The notes below the pieces were generated by a model. The model was given only the letters and a program-made list of their open reading frames with translations, searched no databases and had not been told where the DNA came from. DNA of 52,772 bases, taken from NCBI GenBank assembly GCA_919902735.1, contig CAKKRM010000143.1:4212-56983 (forward strand), in the 5' to 3' direction. The stretch comes from Anaerolineales bacterium. GTDB taxonomy: Bacteria > Chloroflexota > Anaerolineae > Anaerolineales > Villigracilaceae. Positions 40,465 through 47,756 of the stretch are shown in pieces. Position numbers and translations under genes: made by a program. Position 1 is the first letter of the stretch; every line of letters starts with the position of its first letter.

Positions 40465-41013
40465 ACACGAGTTGGGGCGTTATTATGGCGAGGGTTTTTG
40501 AGAATGCTTTGCTTCAAACCACCGATCAAGGCCTTGCACTTCCTTGCTTGTTCGTAATGGAGCTTGAAAACATCTTGATTGATGTGTTCAACATCCAATG
40601 CTGCATAAAGCAGTGATTGGACTTCCACTGCCGAACGACGGGCAATTCCGAGAAAACGCGCAAACTCAGCAGTTGACTCACAATCAAATCCTTCAGCAAT
40701 ATTAGTCACTGACCTTACGCACGGAAGAACTCTTTGCCGAAAATTTTAACGCCAAGCCGCAAAGACGCGAAGTTTTATTTCCCTTTGGGCCTTCGCGTCT
40801 TTGCGTTAGATGTTTTGGGCAAGTATCCCACCCTGCAGAGCGGACTGCGTAAGGTGAGTAAGTCATTACCGAAACAGACGCACGTTGAATTTGGTCCCGC
40901 ATCCCAAAGTCTTTTGCAAATATGCCATCCGATGTTATTTTATAAACAGACTTGACCAATATACGGGCTTCCTGCCATGCAATCAAATCTTCAAATTTTG
41001 TAATGGACACCAT
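40461..41013 (-). pseudogene. Four-helix-bundle (S23-like) gene interrupted by a small element
   Basis: Two fragments make one protein of the 23S-rRNA-intervening-sequence / four-helix-bundle family. The first, from 41013, reads [19 protein letters not shown]...[15 protein letters not shown] (51 codons). The second resumes NIAEGFDCESTAEFARFLGIARRS down to 40461. Removing the element and one copy of AGTCA (40704-40860) joins them in frame into 131 residues. The intact relative at 51002-51418 shows the same continuous motif [13 protein letters not shown]. Function of the family is unclear. In some contexts it forms pentameric bundles that bind nucleic acid. Confidence 0.9.
40709..40860. mobile_element. 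MITE-like element, 152 bp, with target duplication AGTCA
   Basis: The 5-base direct repeat AGTCA at 40704-40708 and 40861-40865 flanks the element. The ends have inverted repeats (GACCTTACGCA near the left end, TGCGTAAGGTGA near the right). The centre holds the palindrome GCAAAGACGCGAAG/CTTCGCGTCTTTGC. No coding sequence for a transposase is present, so it must have been mobilised in trans. Confidence 0.85.
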
Positions 41014-41024
41014 ATCAGCCTCCC

Positions 41025-41059
41025 AACCTGAAACTTGGAACCTGGCACATGGAACTTAA
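41025..41059. repeat. Heptamer array at a gene end
   Basis: Units AACCTGA, AACTTGG, AACCTGG, CACATGG, AACTTAA. It covers the stop of the NeuB gene at 41056. Confidence 0.75.
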
Positions 41060-42126
41060 AGACCCAGATCCGTCCAGCGCAATTCCTTGCCGAGGGGCAT
41101 ATCCATCAATGCTTTTGTGCCGATCACGTTTTGAATCTGGTCAGGCTTGATCGCGCCAGGGGTGGCGGGACGCAGCACGTCGATCATATCTCGGGTGAAG
41201 GTTTCGCCTGCTTTAATCTCACGCGCCGCCCGCAGACAGCGCCGCTGTACGATCTGTGTTTCCTGTTCATTCTCTGCAATGAATTTATCCGAGCTGCCCA
41301 GCGAGCGTTCGAGCAGACGAGTCTCTTTAACCATCTTCGCCCAATTTTCGGGGTTCATCGCGAACTTGTGGTCGGGACCTTCGCGGTCATTGCTATCCGT
41401 AAAGTGACGTTCGATCACGCGCGCGCCCAACGTCACCGCGCCGAGAACAGGTGCAACCGAATGGGTGTGATCGGACAATCCCAAAATCACATCGGGGAAC
41501 ATCGTGCCGAAAGTTTTCAGAACATTCAAATGCAAATGGTCATAATTATTCGGGCTGGCGGTGTAATTGGTGTTGCATTGCATCAGAACCAGTTGCTTGT
41601 TGATCTTCAAAATGGCATAGACAGCCTTCTGCACTTCGCCAATATTGGATGCGCCCGTGGCGATGAAGAACGGCTTGCCTTTGCCTGCCATGCGTTCAAG
41701 AGCTTCGATCCAATCAATTTCACCAGAACCCGCTTTATAAACTTCCACATATTGATCCAGGAAATCGATCGCTTCAAAATCGTAGGGTGAGGAGAAATAG
41801 TCAATGCCAACATCTTTGCATTCTTCCACCAGCGTCATTGACCACTCAAACGGAATGGACGCGCCTTTGTACACCTCGAACACAGATTTCTTCCAGCTTG
41901 CCTGATGCGAAACCTGTCCGCCGCTCATGGCTTTGAAGCCATAATCCGAAACGATCTTCGGCGCGTCAAAATTTTGGAACTTGGCCGCGTCCGCGCCTGC
42001 TTCTTTGGCCAGGCGAATGAGTTTCTTGGCGCGTTCCATGTCTCCATCGTGGTTGGCGGCAATGTCCGCAATGAAGTAGGTGGGGTGATTTATTCCAATG
42101 GTGCGATTTCCAAATTTGATTTCCAT
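41056..42126 (-). CDS. neuB: N-acetylneuraminate synthase family protein with SAF domain
   Basis: A 356-residue NeuB-type synthase. The TIM barrel shows FIADIAANHDGDMERAKKLI (about 18-37), AGADAAKFQNF, SSPYD, ATGASNIGEV, MQCNTNYT, LSDHTHS and ERHFTDSNDREGPDHKFAM (about 242-260). The C-terminal SAF domain (about 285-356) has CLRAAREIKAGETFTRDMIDVLRP. This is the complete architecture of NeuB/LegI/PseI enzymes, which condense phosphoenolpyruvate with an N-acyl amino sugar. Which sugar is used cannot be read, but the PseB gene at 43277-44287 makes a pseudaminic-type precursor possible. A DnaA-box-rich stretch lies directly upstream. Confidence 0.9.
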   Translation of the reverse strand: MEIKFGNRTIGINHPTYFIADIAANHDGDMERAKKLIRLAKEAGADAAKFQNFDAPKIVSDYGFKAMSGGQVSHQASWKKSVFEVYKGASIPFEWSMTLVEECKDVGIDYFSSPYDFEAIDFLDQYVEVYKAGSGEIDWIEALERMAGKGKPFFIATGASNIGEVQKAVYAILKINKQLVLMQCNTNYTASPNNYDHLHLNVLKTFGTMFPDVILGLSDHTHSVAPVLGAVTLGARVIERHFTDSNDREGPDHKFAMNPENWAKMVKETRLLERSLGSSDKFIAENEQETQIVQRRCLRAAREIKAGETFTRDMIDVLRPATPGAIKPDQIQNVIGTKALMDMPLGKELRWTDLGL

Positions 42127-42140
42127 TGTTCCTCCGAGTT

Positions 42141-42418
42141 TGTGGAAAAAGATGGGTTAAATCTGTGGATAACTGTGTGGAATCTGTGGATAACTTGTGC
42201 CAAAACCTCGGTTTTTCCCCAGAAAAAGCCCAAATATTGTGGAAAACTGCGTGTTTTTGTTCATAAACTGTGGATAACTTTTAGTTTCGGCTGTGAATCT
42301 GAGGCTAATTGTGTTGATAACTACGGATTTTCTGTGGATAACCCTGCTGGTATTGGGCGTAAAACTCGTTCAAACCTGTGGAAAACTCGGGCAAATCTTC
42401 ACCTAAATCTGTGGATAG
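42141..42418. other. Cluster of TTATCCACA (DnaA-box-like) motifs
   Basis: Perfect TTATCCACA occurs on the minus strand at 42164-42172, 42185-42193, 42269-42277 and 42333-42341. Near matches are at 42312-42320 (TTATCAACA), 42410-42418, and three TGTGGAAAA words (42141, 42238, 42377). The first pair is 21 bases apart and lies in a repeated 21-mer. The right part overlaps the end of the RmlD-like gene. It could be a DnaA-binding region or another period-7 array. Confidence 0.6.
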
Positions 42419-43222
42419 CTTGTGGGTAGAAAGCCATAAGTTGTGGGAACGGCGGGCAGTCAGGCCAGCGGAGAGGATGGATTTGGGAGAAATCTCGTTC
42501 TCGTGCAGGCTGAACTTGCGGGCGATCTCCACACCGAATTGATATTTGCTCATGGCTTGCGGCCCCACGAGATGATACAAACCGCTCAAGCCGCGCTGGA
42601 GCATTTTCACCAGAACACGGGCAGTGTCATTCACCAGCATGGGGCAAAAGACAACATCTGTAAAGCCGCTCATGCTTTTGTTGTTAGTCAGGTTATGGAA
42701 GAAAAATTCCGCAAGGCTGCGTCTGCCGCCCAAACTCCAGCCGTAAAAATTGACTCGCGAAACAATGGCTTTGGGGTTTTCCGTCAACACGGCCCATTCG
42801 CCTTCCAGTTTTGTTTTGGCATAAACGCCCTTCGGGTTGGGCTGATCTTCTTCAGTGTAGAAGCCGTCTTTTTCGCCGTCGAAGACAGCGTCCGTTGAGA
42901 TGTGGACGAAAGGGATGTTCCGCGCTTTGCAGGAGCGCGCGAGGCGGCGGGGCAGGTCCGTGTTCAGGCGTTTGGCAATGTCTGGGGTGTCCTCGCAGGC
43001 TTCCAGGTCCGCAAGAGCCGCGCAGTTAATCAGCCATTCGGGTTGAGTCGAGTCGAGGATCGAGTCCACCGCGCCAGGGTCGAGCAAATCCTGCTTCAAA
43101 ACTTTGAAAGGCGCATGTGCCAGCTTGCCGCGATCCACGCCGACGATCTCATGCTTGTCCATCATTTCCTGCGCGAAGTTGATGCCAAGTAAACCGCTAA
43201 TGCCAGTTAAAAGAAGTTTCAT
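42305..43222 (-). CDS. RmlD-like SDR (dTDP-4-dehydrorhamnose reductase family)
   Basis: A 305-residue extended SDR. The N-terminus is LLLTGISGLLGINFAQEM, with the loop GISGLLG (about 6-12), HISTDAVFDGEKDGFYTEED (about 108-127) and the active-site YAKTK (about 133-137). RmlD-type enzymes reduce dTDP-4-keto sugars, and other family members act on UDP- or CDP-linked sugars. No RmlABC genes are in the window, so rhamnose cannot be claimed. The C-terminal HNLWLSTHKLSTDLGEDLPEF is family-like even though it lies over the DnaA-box cluster. A heptamer array lies upstream of its start (43223-43250). Confidence 0.82.
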   Translation of the reverse strand: MKLLLTGISGLLGINFAQEMMDKHEIVGVDRGKLAHAPFKVLKQDLLDPGAVDSILDSTQPEWLINCAALADLEACEDTPDIAKRLNTDLPRRLARSCKARNIPFVHISTDAVFDGEKDGFYTEEDQPNPKGVYAKTKLEGEWAVLTENPKAIVSRVNFYGWSLGGRRSLAEFFFHNLTNNKSMSGFTDVVFCPMLVNDTARVLVKMLQRGLSGLYHLVGPQAMSKYQFGVEIARKFSLHENEISPKSILSAGLTARRSHNLWLSTHKLSTDLGEDLPEFSTGLNEFYAQYQQGYPQKIRSYQHN

Positions 43223-43250
43223 GTTTCAAGTTCCAGGTTCCAGGTTTTCA
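43223..43250. repeat. Heptamer array between genes
   Basis: Units GTTTCAA, GTTCCAG, GTTCCAG, GTTTTCA, directly upstream of the RmlD-like gene. Confidence 0.82.
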
Positions 43251-43276
43251 GATCGCCAGGCACATGATACATGGAA

Positions 43277-44287
43277 CTATCCTTCCAGCTTGCCCTGTGC
43301 GAATAATTCCTCGAAGGGCGAAATGAATTTTTTGATTCCTTCGACATCGAGCCACTCGGTATTATTATCGCTGGAGTAGTGAAAATTATCTTCCAGAAGT
43401 TTTCCTTTGGACTGCCATTCGTAGCCGAACCATGTCGCTTCGGCAGGCTGAACAACGAACATCTTTTCAAGCTCGACGGTATGGCGGGCTTCATCCTCCG
43501 AGATGAGCATTTCATGCAGTTTCTCGCCGGGGCGAATGCCAATGATATCCACATCGGCATCGGGGGAAATGGCTCGTGCAAGATCGATGACTTTTGTGCT
43601 GGGAATCTTCGGCACGAACACTTCGCCGCCTTCCATTTGTTCGATGCAGTCGATCACGAAGCGCACGCCCTGATCGAGCGAAAGCCAGAAGCGGGTCATG
43701 CGGTCATCGGTGATGGTGACTTTGCCGCTTGCGCGTTGCTTGAGGAAGAGCGGAACGACCGAGCCGCGCGAACCGACGACGTTCCCGTATCGCACGCACG
43801 AGTAGCGGGTTGCTGACCCCGCGGCATAGGCATTACTCTGAATCGTTAACTTCTCGGCTGCAAGTTTTGTGGCTCCATATAAATTCGCGGGGCTGACGGC
43901 CTTGTCGGTGCTGATGGTCATCACTTTTTTGACGCCCGCATCCAACGCGGCTTCGACTACGTTGGCCGTGCCCATGATGTTGGTTTTGATCGCTTCCATC
44001 GGGTTGTACTCGCAGGCAGGGACTTGCTTCAATGCCGCCGCATGGACGACAATATCCACACCATGCATGGCACGGACGAGGCGCTCGCGGTCGCGGATGT
44101 CACCGATGAAATAGCGCAGGCTTTCATGGTTGTAGCCGCCCATTTGCATTTCGTGCTGTTTCAATTCGTCACGGCTGAAGATGATGATCTTCTTCGGCTG
44201 CTTTTCCTCAAGCAAGGCCTTTGTGAATTTCTTGCCGAACGAGCCTGTTCCGCCGGTGATGAGCACAACTTGATTTTTCCAGTCCAT
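43277..44287 (-). CDS. pseB: UDP-GlcNAc 4,6-dehydratase (inverting), PseB
   Basis: A 336-residue extended SDR that would convert UDP-GlcNAc into a 4-keto-6-deoxy sugar, the first step of pseudaminic acid synthesis. Marks are LITGGTGSFGKKF (about 9-21), the SRDELKQHEM segment typical of PseB, AALKQVPACEYNP (about 84-96), STDKAVSPANLYGATKLAAEKL (about 126-147) with the active-site residues, and RYGNVVGSRGSVVPLF. In Helicobacter and Campylobacter the next enzymes are PseC, PseH, PseG, PseI and PseF. Here NeuB, GNAT and cytidylyltransferase homologues are present, but PseC and PseG are not in the window. Confidence 0.9.
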   Translation of the reverse strand: MDWKNQVVLITGGTGSFGKKFTKALLEEKQPKKIIIFSRDELKQHEMQMGGYNHESLRYFIGDIRDRERLVRAMHGVDIVVHAAALKQVPACEYNPMEAIKTNIMGTANVVEAALDAGVKKVMTISTDKAVSPANLYGATKLAAEKLTIQSNAYAAGSATRYSCVRYGNVVGSRGSVVPLFLKQRASGKVTITDDRMTRFWLSLDQGVRFVIDCIEQMEGGEVFVPKIPSTKVIDLARAISPDADVDIIGIRPGEKLHEMLISEDEARHTVELEKMFVVQPAEATWFGYEWQSKGKLLEDNFHYSSDNNTEWLDVEGIKKFISPFEELFAQGKLEG

Positions 44288-44295
44288 GAGTTCTC

Positions 44296-45102
44296 CTATT
44301 TTATGGCTATAAACAAGCCCGAATCTTTTGAAATAAAAATTTTCCCGTTTTTCTTTAATTCTTTTTTCAATTCAGTTTTGACTTTCGCGAGTTCTTCTTC
44401 TGAAACTTCCGATGCGCGAATTGCGGAGCGAAGATAAGCAATAAAAAGATCAACGTCGGTTATTTGCAGGCTGTCTTCGTAACGCGAAATGGTGACTTGT
44501 GAAAAAACTTTGCCTAATTGTTCCCTGCCATTTTCGAGGGTAAATGGCAGGATAAATGGAGAAAAATCATTATCGTTATCAACGCGCTTCAACCAATCGG
44601 CGATCTCTTTCATATGAGATTCACCAACAGTGGTGGCAATCAAGTATCCGCCGTTTTTCAATACTCTTTTTATTTCAGCCAGCGCCTTTGAGCGATCCGG
44701 CACATGATACAACATGTGATTGGCGATGACGATATCGAACGTCTCATCCTTGTAGGGAATGGACTGGGCATCAATCTGTTCAAATTTGAAATTCCTGCCA
44801 GTCACAACCAAATTACGCCACGCCGCATCCAGCATTCCTTGAGACAGGTCGCTCAGCGTGATGTTCCATGTGGCAGGAATCTTATCGGCAATATTTGCCC
44901 ACAAAGCCCCAGAGCCTGAACCCAACTCCAAAATATTTGCGCCCGCAGGAAATTGGGCAAGCGTGTCAAAAATCCAATTGAACCAGCCGTATGGATTTGT
45001 ACTAAAACGTTTGTGTATCACAAGGCGCGCATCAAGGTTGCCTGCATCTTTGTATTGATCTGTAGTGAGATATTGTTGATCAGTGAATTTATTCATGGAC
45101 AT
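44296..45102 (-). CDS. Class I SAM-dependent methyltransferase
   Basis: A 268-residue methyltransferase. The SAM loop is LELGSGSGALWANI (about 58-71), followed by DAQSIPYKDETFDIVIANHMLYHVPD (about 112-137), which holds the acidic and hydrophobic motifs of the fold, and the LIATTVGESHM stretch. The C-terminal part is a small cap. The substrate is unknown. O- or N-methylation of a sugar in the glycan is a reasonable guess. Two possible starts are two codons apart. It is followed by PseB and preceded by a second methyltransferase. Confidence 0.85.
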   Translation of the reverse strand: MSMNKFTDQQYLTTDQYKDAGNLDARLVIHKRFSTNPYGWFNWIFDTLAQFPAGANILELGSGSGALWANIADKIPATWNITLSDLSQGMLDAAWRNLVVTGRNFKFEQIDAQSIPYKDETFDIVIANHMLYHVPDRSKALAEIKRVLKNGGYLIATTVGESHMKEIADWLKRVDNDNDFSPFILPFTLENGREQLGKVFSQVTISRYEDSLQITDVDLFIAYLRSAIRASEVSEEELAKVKTELKKELKKNGKIFISKDSGLFIAIK

Positions 45103-45108
45103 CTTTTT

Positions 45109-45136
45109 ACGAATTACGCCTTACGAATTACGATCA
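45109..45136. repeat. Heptamer array at a gene end
   Basis: Units TACGAAT, TACGCCT, TACGAAT, TACGATC. It covers the stop of the methyltransferase gene at 45114 and encodes its last residues (VIRKA). Confidence 0.85.
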
Positions 45137-45938
45137 ACGGATACTGCCCGTTCTCGGCAAAAAATTTCGGGAAGATGCCTTCCAGCCAGAATACAAATTT
45201 CAAAAATATCCGCCCGCCAAAGGGACGCACGAACCAGCGCAAAATGCGGGTGCTGACACTGCGCCAGGGCTTGATCTCGATGTTCATCTTCGAGCCGATC
45301 TCACGCTTGAGCCATTCGGGAGTCATTTTCTGGACGAATGTCCCTGCGGGGTCTTCCTCGTTCAGCCATTCCTTCTTCTTCTTCGCGGAACGGCCAGACA
45401 GTTTGCGCATGAGTCCAATCAACGGCTCGGCCAAACGGCTGAGGAATGGATCGTGCCACCCGTTGACAATAGCGGCAGTCCGCCCGCTGGCAAGGATGCG
45501 ATAAATTTCGCTGTAGGCCCGCGGATGTTCTGTCAACGCGAGGTGATGAATCGCGTGCATGGAAACTGCGCCGTCAAAGGATTCTTTTTTGAAAGGCAGG
45601 TTCGCTAAATCGCCTACGACGAATAAGCCGTGATCGCCAATCCGCTCACGCGCCTCGCGCAAGGCCTGGATGGAAATATCCAGACAAACGCGCTTCTCGT
45701 ATCCCTGTGAATAGATTTTGTATTCTTCATATTGCACGGGACCAGAGCCTGCATCGAGCATGAACCTGCCTGTAGGGATAAGCCCATTCATCACACGCAG
45801 GCGGGTCTTGTGGATGTATTCGCGGGAAACGGGGCGCAGGTCTTCGTAACGGGCGTTTTGATAGTTCCCGTCATCCTCCTGCTGCCAGCCGATCTCGTCA
45901 TAGAATTCGCGTACTTTTTGTTTTGTGTCGTTGGTCAT
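45114..45938 (-). CDS. Class I SAM-dependent methyltransferase
   Basis: A 274-residue methyltransferase. The N-terminus KVREFYDEIGWQQ (about 8-20) is shared by sugar-pathway methyltransferases. The SAM loop is MLDAGSGPVQYEEY (about 60-73), followed by VVGDLANLPFKKESFDGAVSMHAIHHL (about 106-132). It differs clearly from the other methyltransferase, so the two probably modify different positions. The C-terminal RRFVRPFGGR-like basic part is rich in Arg and Lys and may bind the membrane or a charged acceptor. The final residues come from a heptamer array. Confidence 0.85.
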   Translation of the reverse strand: MTNDTKQKVREFYDEIGWQQEDDGNYQNARYEDLRPVSREYIHKTRLRVMNGLIPTGRFMLDAGSGPVQYEEYKIYSQGYEKRVCLDISIQALREARERIGDHGLFVVGDLANLPFKKESFDGAVSMHAIHHLALTEHPRAYSEIYRILASGRTAAIVNGWHDPFLSRLAEPLIGLMRKLSGRSAKKKKEWLNEEDPAGTFVQKMTPEWLKREIGSKMNIEIKPWRSVSTRILRWFVRPFGGRIFLKFVFWLEGIFPKFFAENGQYPLIVIRKA

Positions 45939-45954
45939 TTTATCTCTGTCTGTT

Positions 45955-46054
45955 CATGTCGTTGCGAGGGCGCCCTTGTTCTTTGCCCGAAGCAATCCTC
46001 TCATCGAATCGGAGATTGCTTCGTCGGGAAATGCACCCTCCTCGCAACGACATG
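45955..46054. repeat. Dispersed REP-type palindrome, copy 4
   Basis: CATGTCGTTGCGAGG (45955-45969) and CCTCGCAACGACATG (to 46054) are a perfect 15-base inverted pair. The middle has GAAGCAATCC and GGAGATTGCTTCG. It fills the gap between two genes. Confidence 0.88.
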
Positions 46055-47692
46055 TCATTTCCACGTAAATGGTTCGTTCACCAAAAAATCAAATGTATCT
46101 TTAAATTGCGCCAGACCTTCTTCGCTCAAGACTCTCTCCAAAGGCCATGCTTCGAGGTCATCCCAGAAATTCATCAAACGCCAGGGGAAGGGACGCGGAT
46201 ATTCAAAGAAGAAGCGGTAGGCGTAATTCCATGCAAACTCAGTTTGCTTTTCGTTCAATTGATGAGCGGGAATATCGGCTAAAACTCTTTCGAGCGTGGC
46301 GTAGTATTCGTCCCATGAATTTGGGTCGAGAGTGAAGCCGCGCCCGCGGTAATGCGTCTCGCCGCAGGAGATGACGGGACGGCCATTCATCGCCGTTTCA
46401 AGCCCAACGGTGGTGGTGTAGGCCAGACCGACATCGGCAATCTCGATCAAGTCGTAGGTGTTGATTTTGTCCAACGCGCCGATGATGTGGATATGGCTGG
46501 GAAGTTCAGGCAACGCCTCGCGCACAACCGTCCCCATGGATTTGGCTTGCGGGACAAGTTTTTCGCCGGGATGAACACGGATCACCATTTGCAGATCGGT
46601 TCGTTTGGCAAAATACTGCACGGTCTTCGTGATCCACTCGGTCATGGAGGAAGCGAAAATGTCACGTCCCAATGTGAGGCTGTCGCCGAGAACATTCGCG
46701 GCAAGCATGATAACGGGACGGCTGTCCAGGCCAAGCGTGTTGCGGGTTGCGTCCGCGCCTTGTGATGAGACGTATTGCCAGAGGCGTTTGGATTTGCCCC
46801 ACACGCGTGCGCCGCGGCGGGCGTTTTCCAAATCAGCGAGGCGCTCGAACATGGAATCGGTCATTGGGAGATGACAGCGGGCTTCAACAAGATAATCGGT
46901 ATCCTGCCGCATGATGGATGAGTTTTGCGCAAGCCAAATCTGTTCGCGCTGGTCGTTGAATTCGTAGGTGACCGCGTCAATACCAAGATAACACGCAACA
47001 CGAAACACGATCCCCATTTCGAGAATCAAGCCATTCGGAATTAACACAACATCAGGTTTGTTCTTTTGCATCCATTCAAACGCGGCTTGGGCGGCGAAGG
47101 TGTTGCGCTGAATTCGCAGGTCATACAAGGCGCGGTCGCCTGCATCGTTCATGTCCACTTCTTCGCGCATCAGGGTGTATTGCGCGTCCCAGAGCGAAAT
47201 TTCTTTTATGTCAGCTTGCAAGGTGGTTGGAAGGTTGAAGGTTGAAGGTTGAAGGCGATGCGCTGAGCCTGTCGAAGTGTCAAGCATCGAGACGTGCCTG
47301 ATTAACGGAGAGAGCGCGGCAAGTGCATCTTTTGTATGAAGAACCCGCTGACGCTGTGTGAAGTTATCCTTTTGCTTGTGCCATTCAGAATAGGGTAATG
47401 TCAATAAAGTAACTTTATGCCCGAGACCGGCCAGAGTCAAACCTAAATAAGCAGATTGCTCGATCCAATAATGAAGCGTAGCGAAGAATAAAACATTCTT
47501 GCCGCCGCTTCGACTTCGCTCAGTGTGAGCGCGCGCAATTGGTTCAACAACAGCAACAGCCGCAGGCAAAGATTTTTGCAAACGCGCGAGATTATAGTGA
47601 TCCTTGCGGGCGCGATTTTTGGACCGAAGCATCCAATCAATTTCAGCAGTAAAGGGCAGGTCGCCCAGGAGTTTTCGGAGGGGGTTTATCAT
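46055..47692 (-). CDS. KpsC-like / capsule-type GT-B glycosyltransferase
   Basis: A 545-residue protein similar in plan to 14320-15963. The N-terminal half has VLFFATLHYWIEQSAYLGLTLAGLGHKVTLLTLP and FEWMQKNKPDVVLIPNGL. The C-terminal half has DLQMVIRVHPGEK (about 375-387), SHIHIIGALDKINTYDLIEIADVGLAYTTTVGLETAMNGRPVISCGETHY, the signature of capsule and poly-glycerophosphate-type enzymes. The frame contains two heptamer arrays (46991-47011 and 47226-47253), the second encoding LQPSTFNLPTTLQ, and a dispersed repeat fragment encoding HTERSRSGG. It lies just after the ABC exporter genes, consistent with chain initiation or extension. Confidence 0.78.
   Translation of the reverse strand: MINPLRKLLGDLPFTAEIDWMLRSKNRARKDHYNLARLQKSLPAAVAVVEPIARAHTERSRSGGKNVLFFATLHYWIEQSAYLGLTLAGLGHKVTLLTLPYSEWHKQKDNFTQRQRVLHTKDALAALSPLIRHVSMLDTSTGSAHRLQPSTFNLPTTLQADIKEISLWDAQYTLMREEVDMNDAGDRALYDLRIQRNTFAAQAAFEWMQKNKPDVVLIPNGLILEMGIVFRVACYLGIDAVTYEFNDQREQIWLAQNSSIMRQDTDYLVEARCHLPMTDSMFERLADLENARRGARVWGKSKRLWQYVSSQGADATRNTLGLDSRPVIMLAANVLGDSLTLGRDIFASSMTEWITKTVQYFAKRTDLQMVIRVHPGEKLVPQAKSMGTVVREALPELPSHIHIIGALDKINTYDLIEIADVGLAYTTTVGLETAMNGRPVISCGETHYRGRGFTLDPNSWDEYYATLERVLADIPAHQLNEKQTEFAWNYAYRFFFEYPRPFPWRLMNFWDDLEAWPLERVLSEEGLAQFKDTFDFLVNEPFTWK
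46991..47011. repeat. Heptamer array inside a gene
   Basis: Units ACACGCA, ACACGAA, ACACGAT in the KpsC-like gene. Confidence 0.7.
47226..47253. repeat. Heptamer array inside a gene
   Basis: Units GTTGGAA, GGTTGAA, GGTTGAA, GGTTGAA in the KpsC-like gene. It is the same heptamer as at the start of the window. Confidence 0.88.
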
Positions 47693-47693
47693 A

Positions 47694-47756
47694 GGGTTTC
47701 AAGTTGAAGGTTGCAGGTTGAAGGGTTTAACGTGCGACCTTCAACTTGAAACCTTA
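47694..47756. repeat. Heptamer array with 17-bp inverted ends
   Basis: GGGTTTC, AAGTTGA, AGGTTGC, AGGTTGA, AGGGTTT, AACGTGC, GACCTTC, AACTTGA, AACCTTA. GGTTTCAAGTTGAAGGT (47695-47711) and ACCTTCAACTTGAAACC (47737-47753) are perfect complements. It spans the gap up to the wzt stop codon. Confidence 0.9.
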
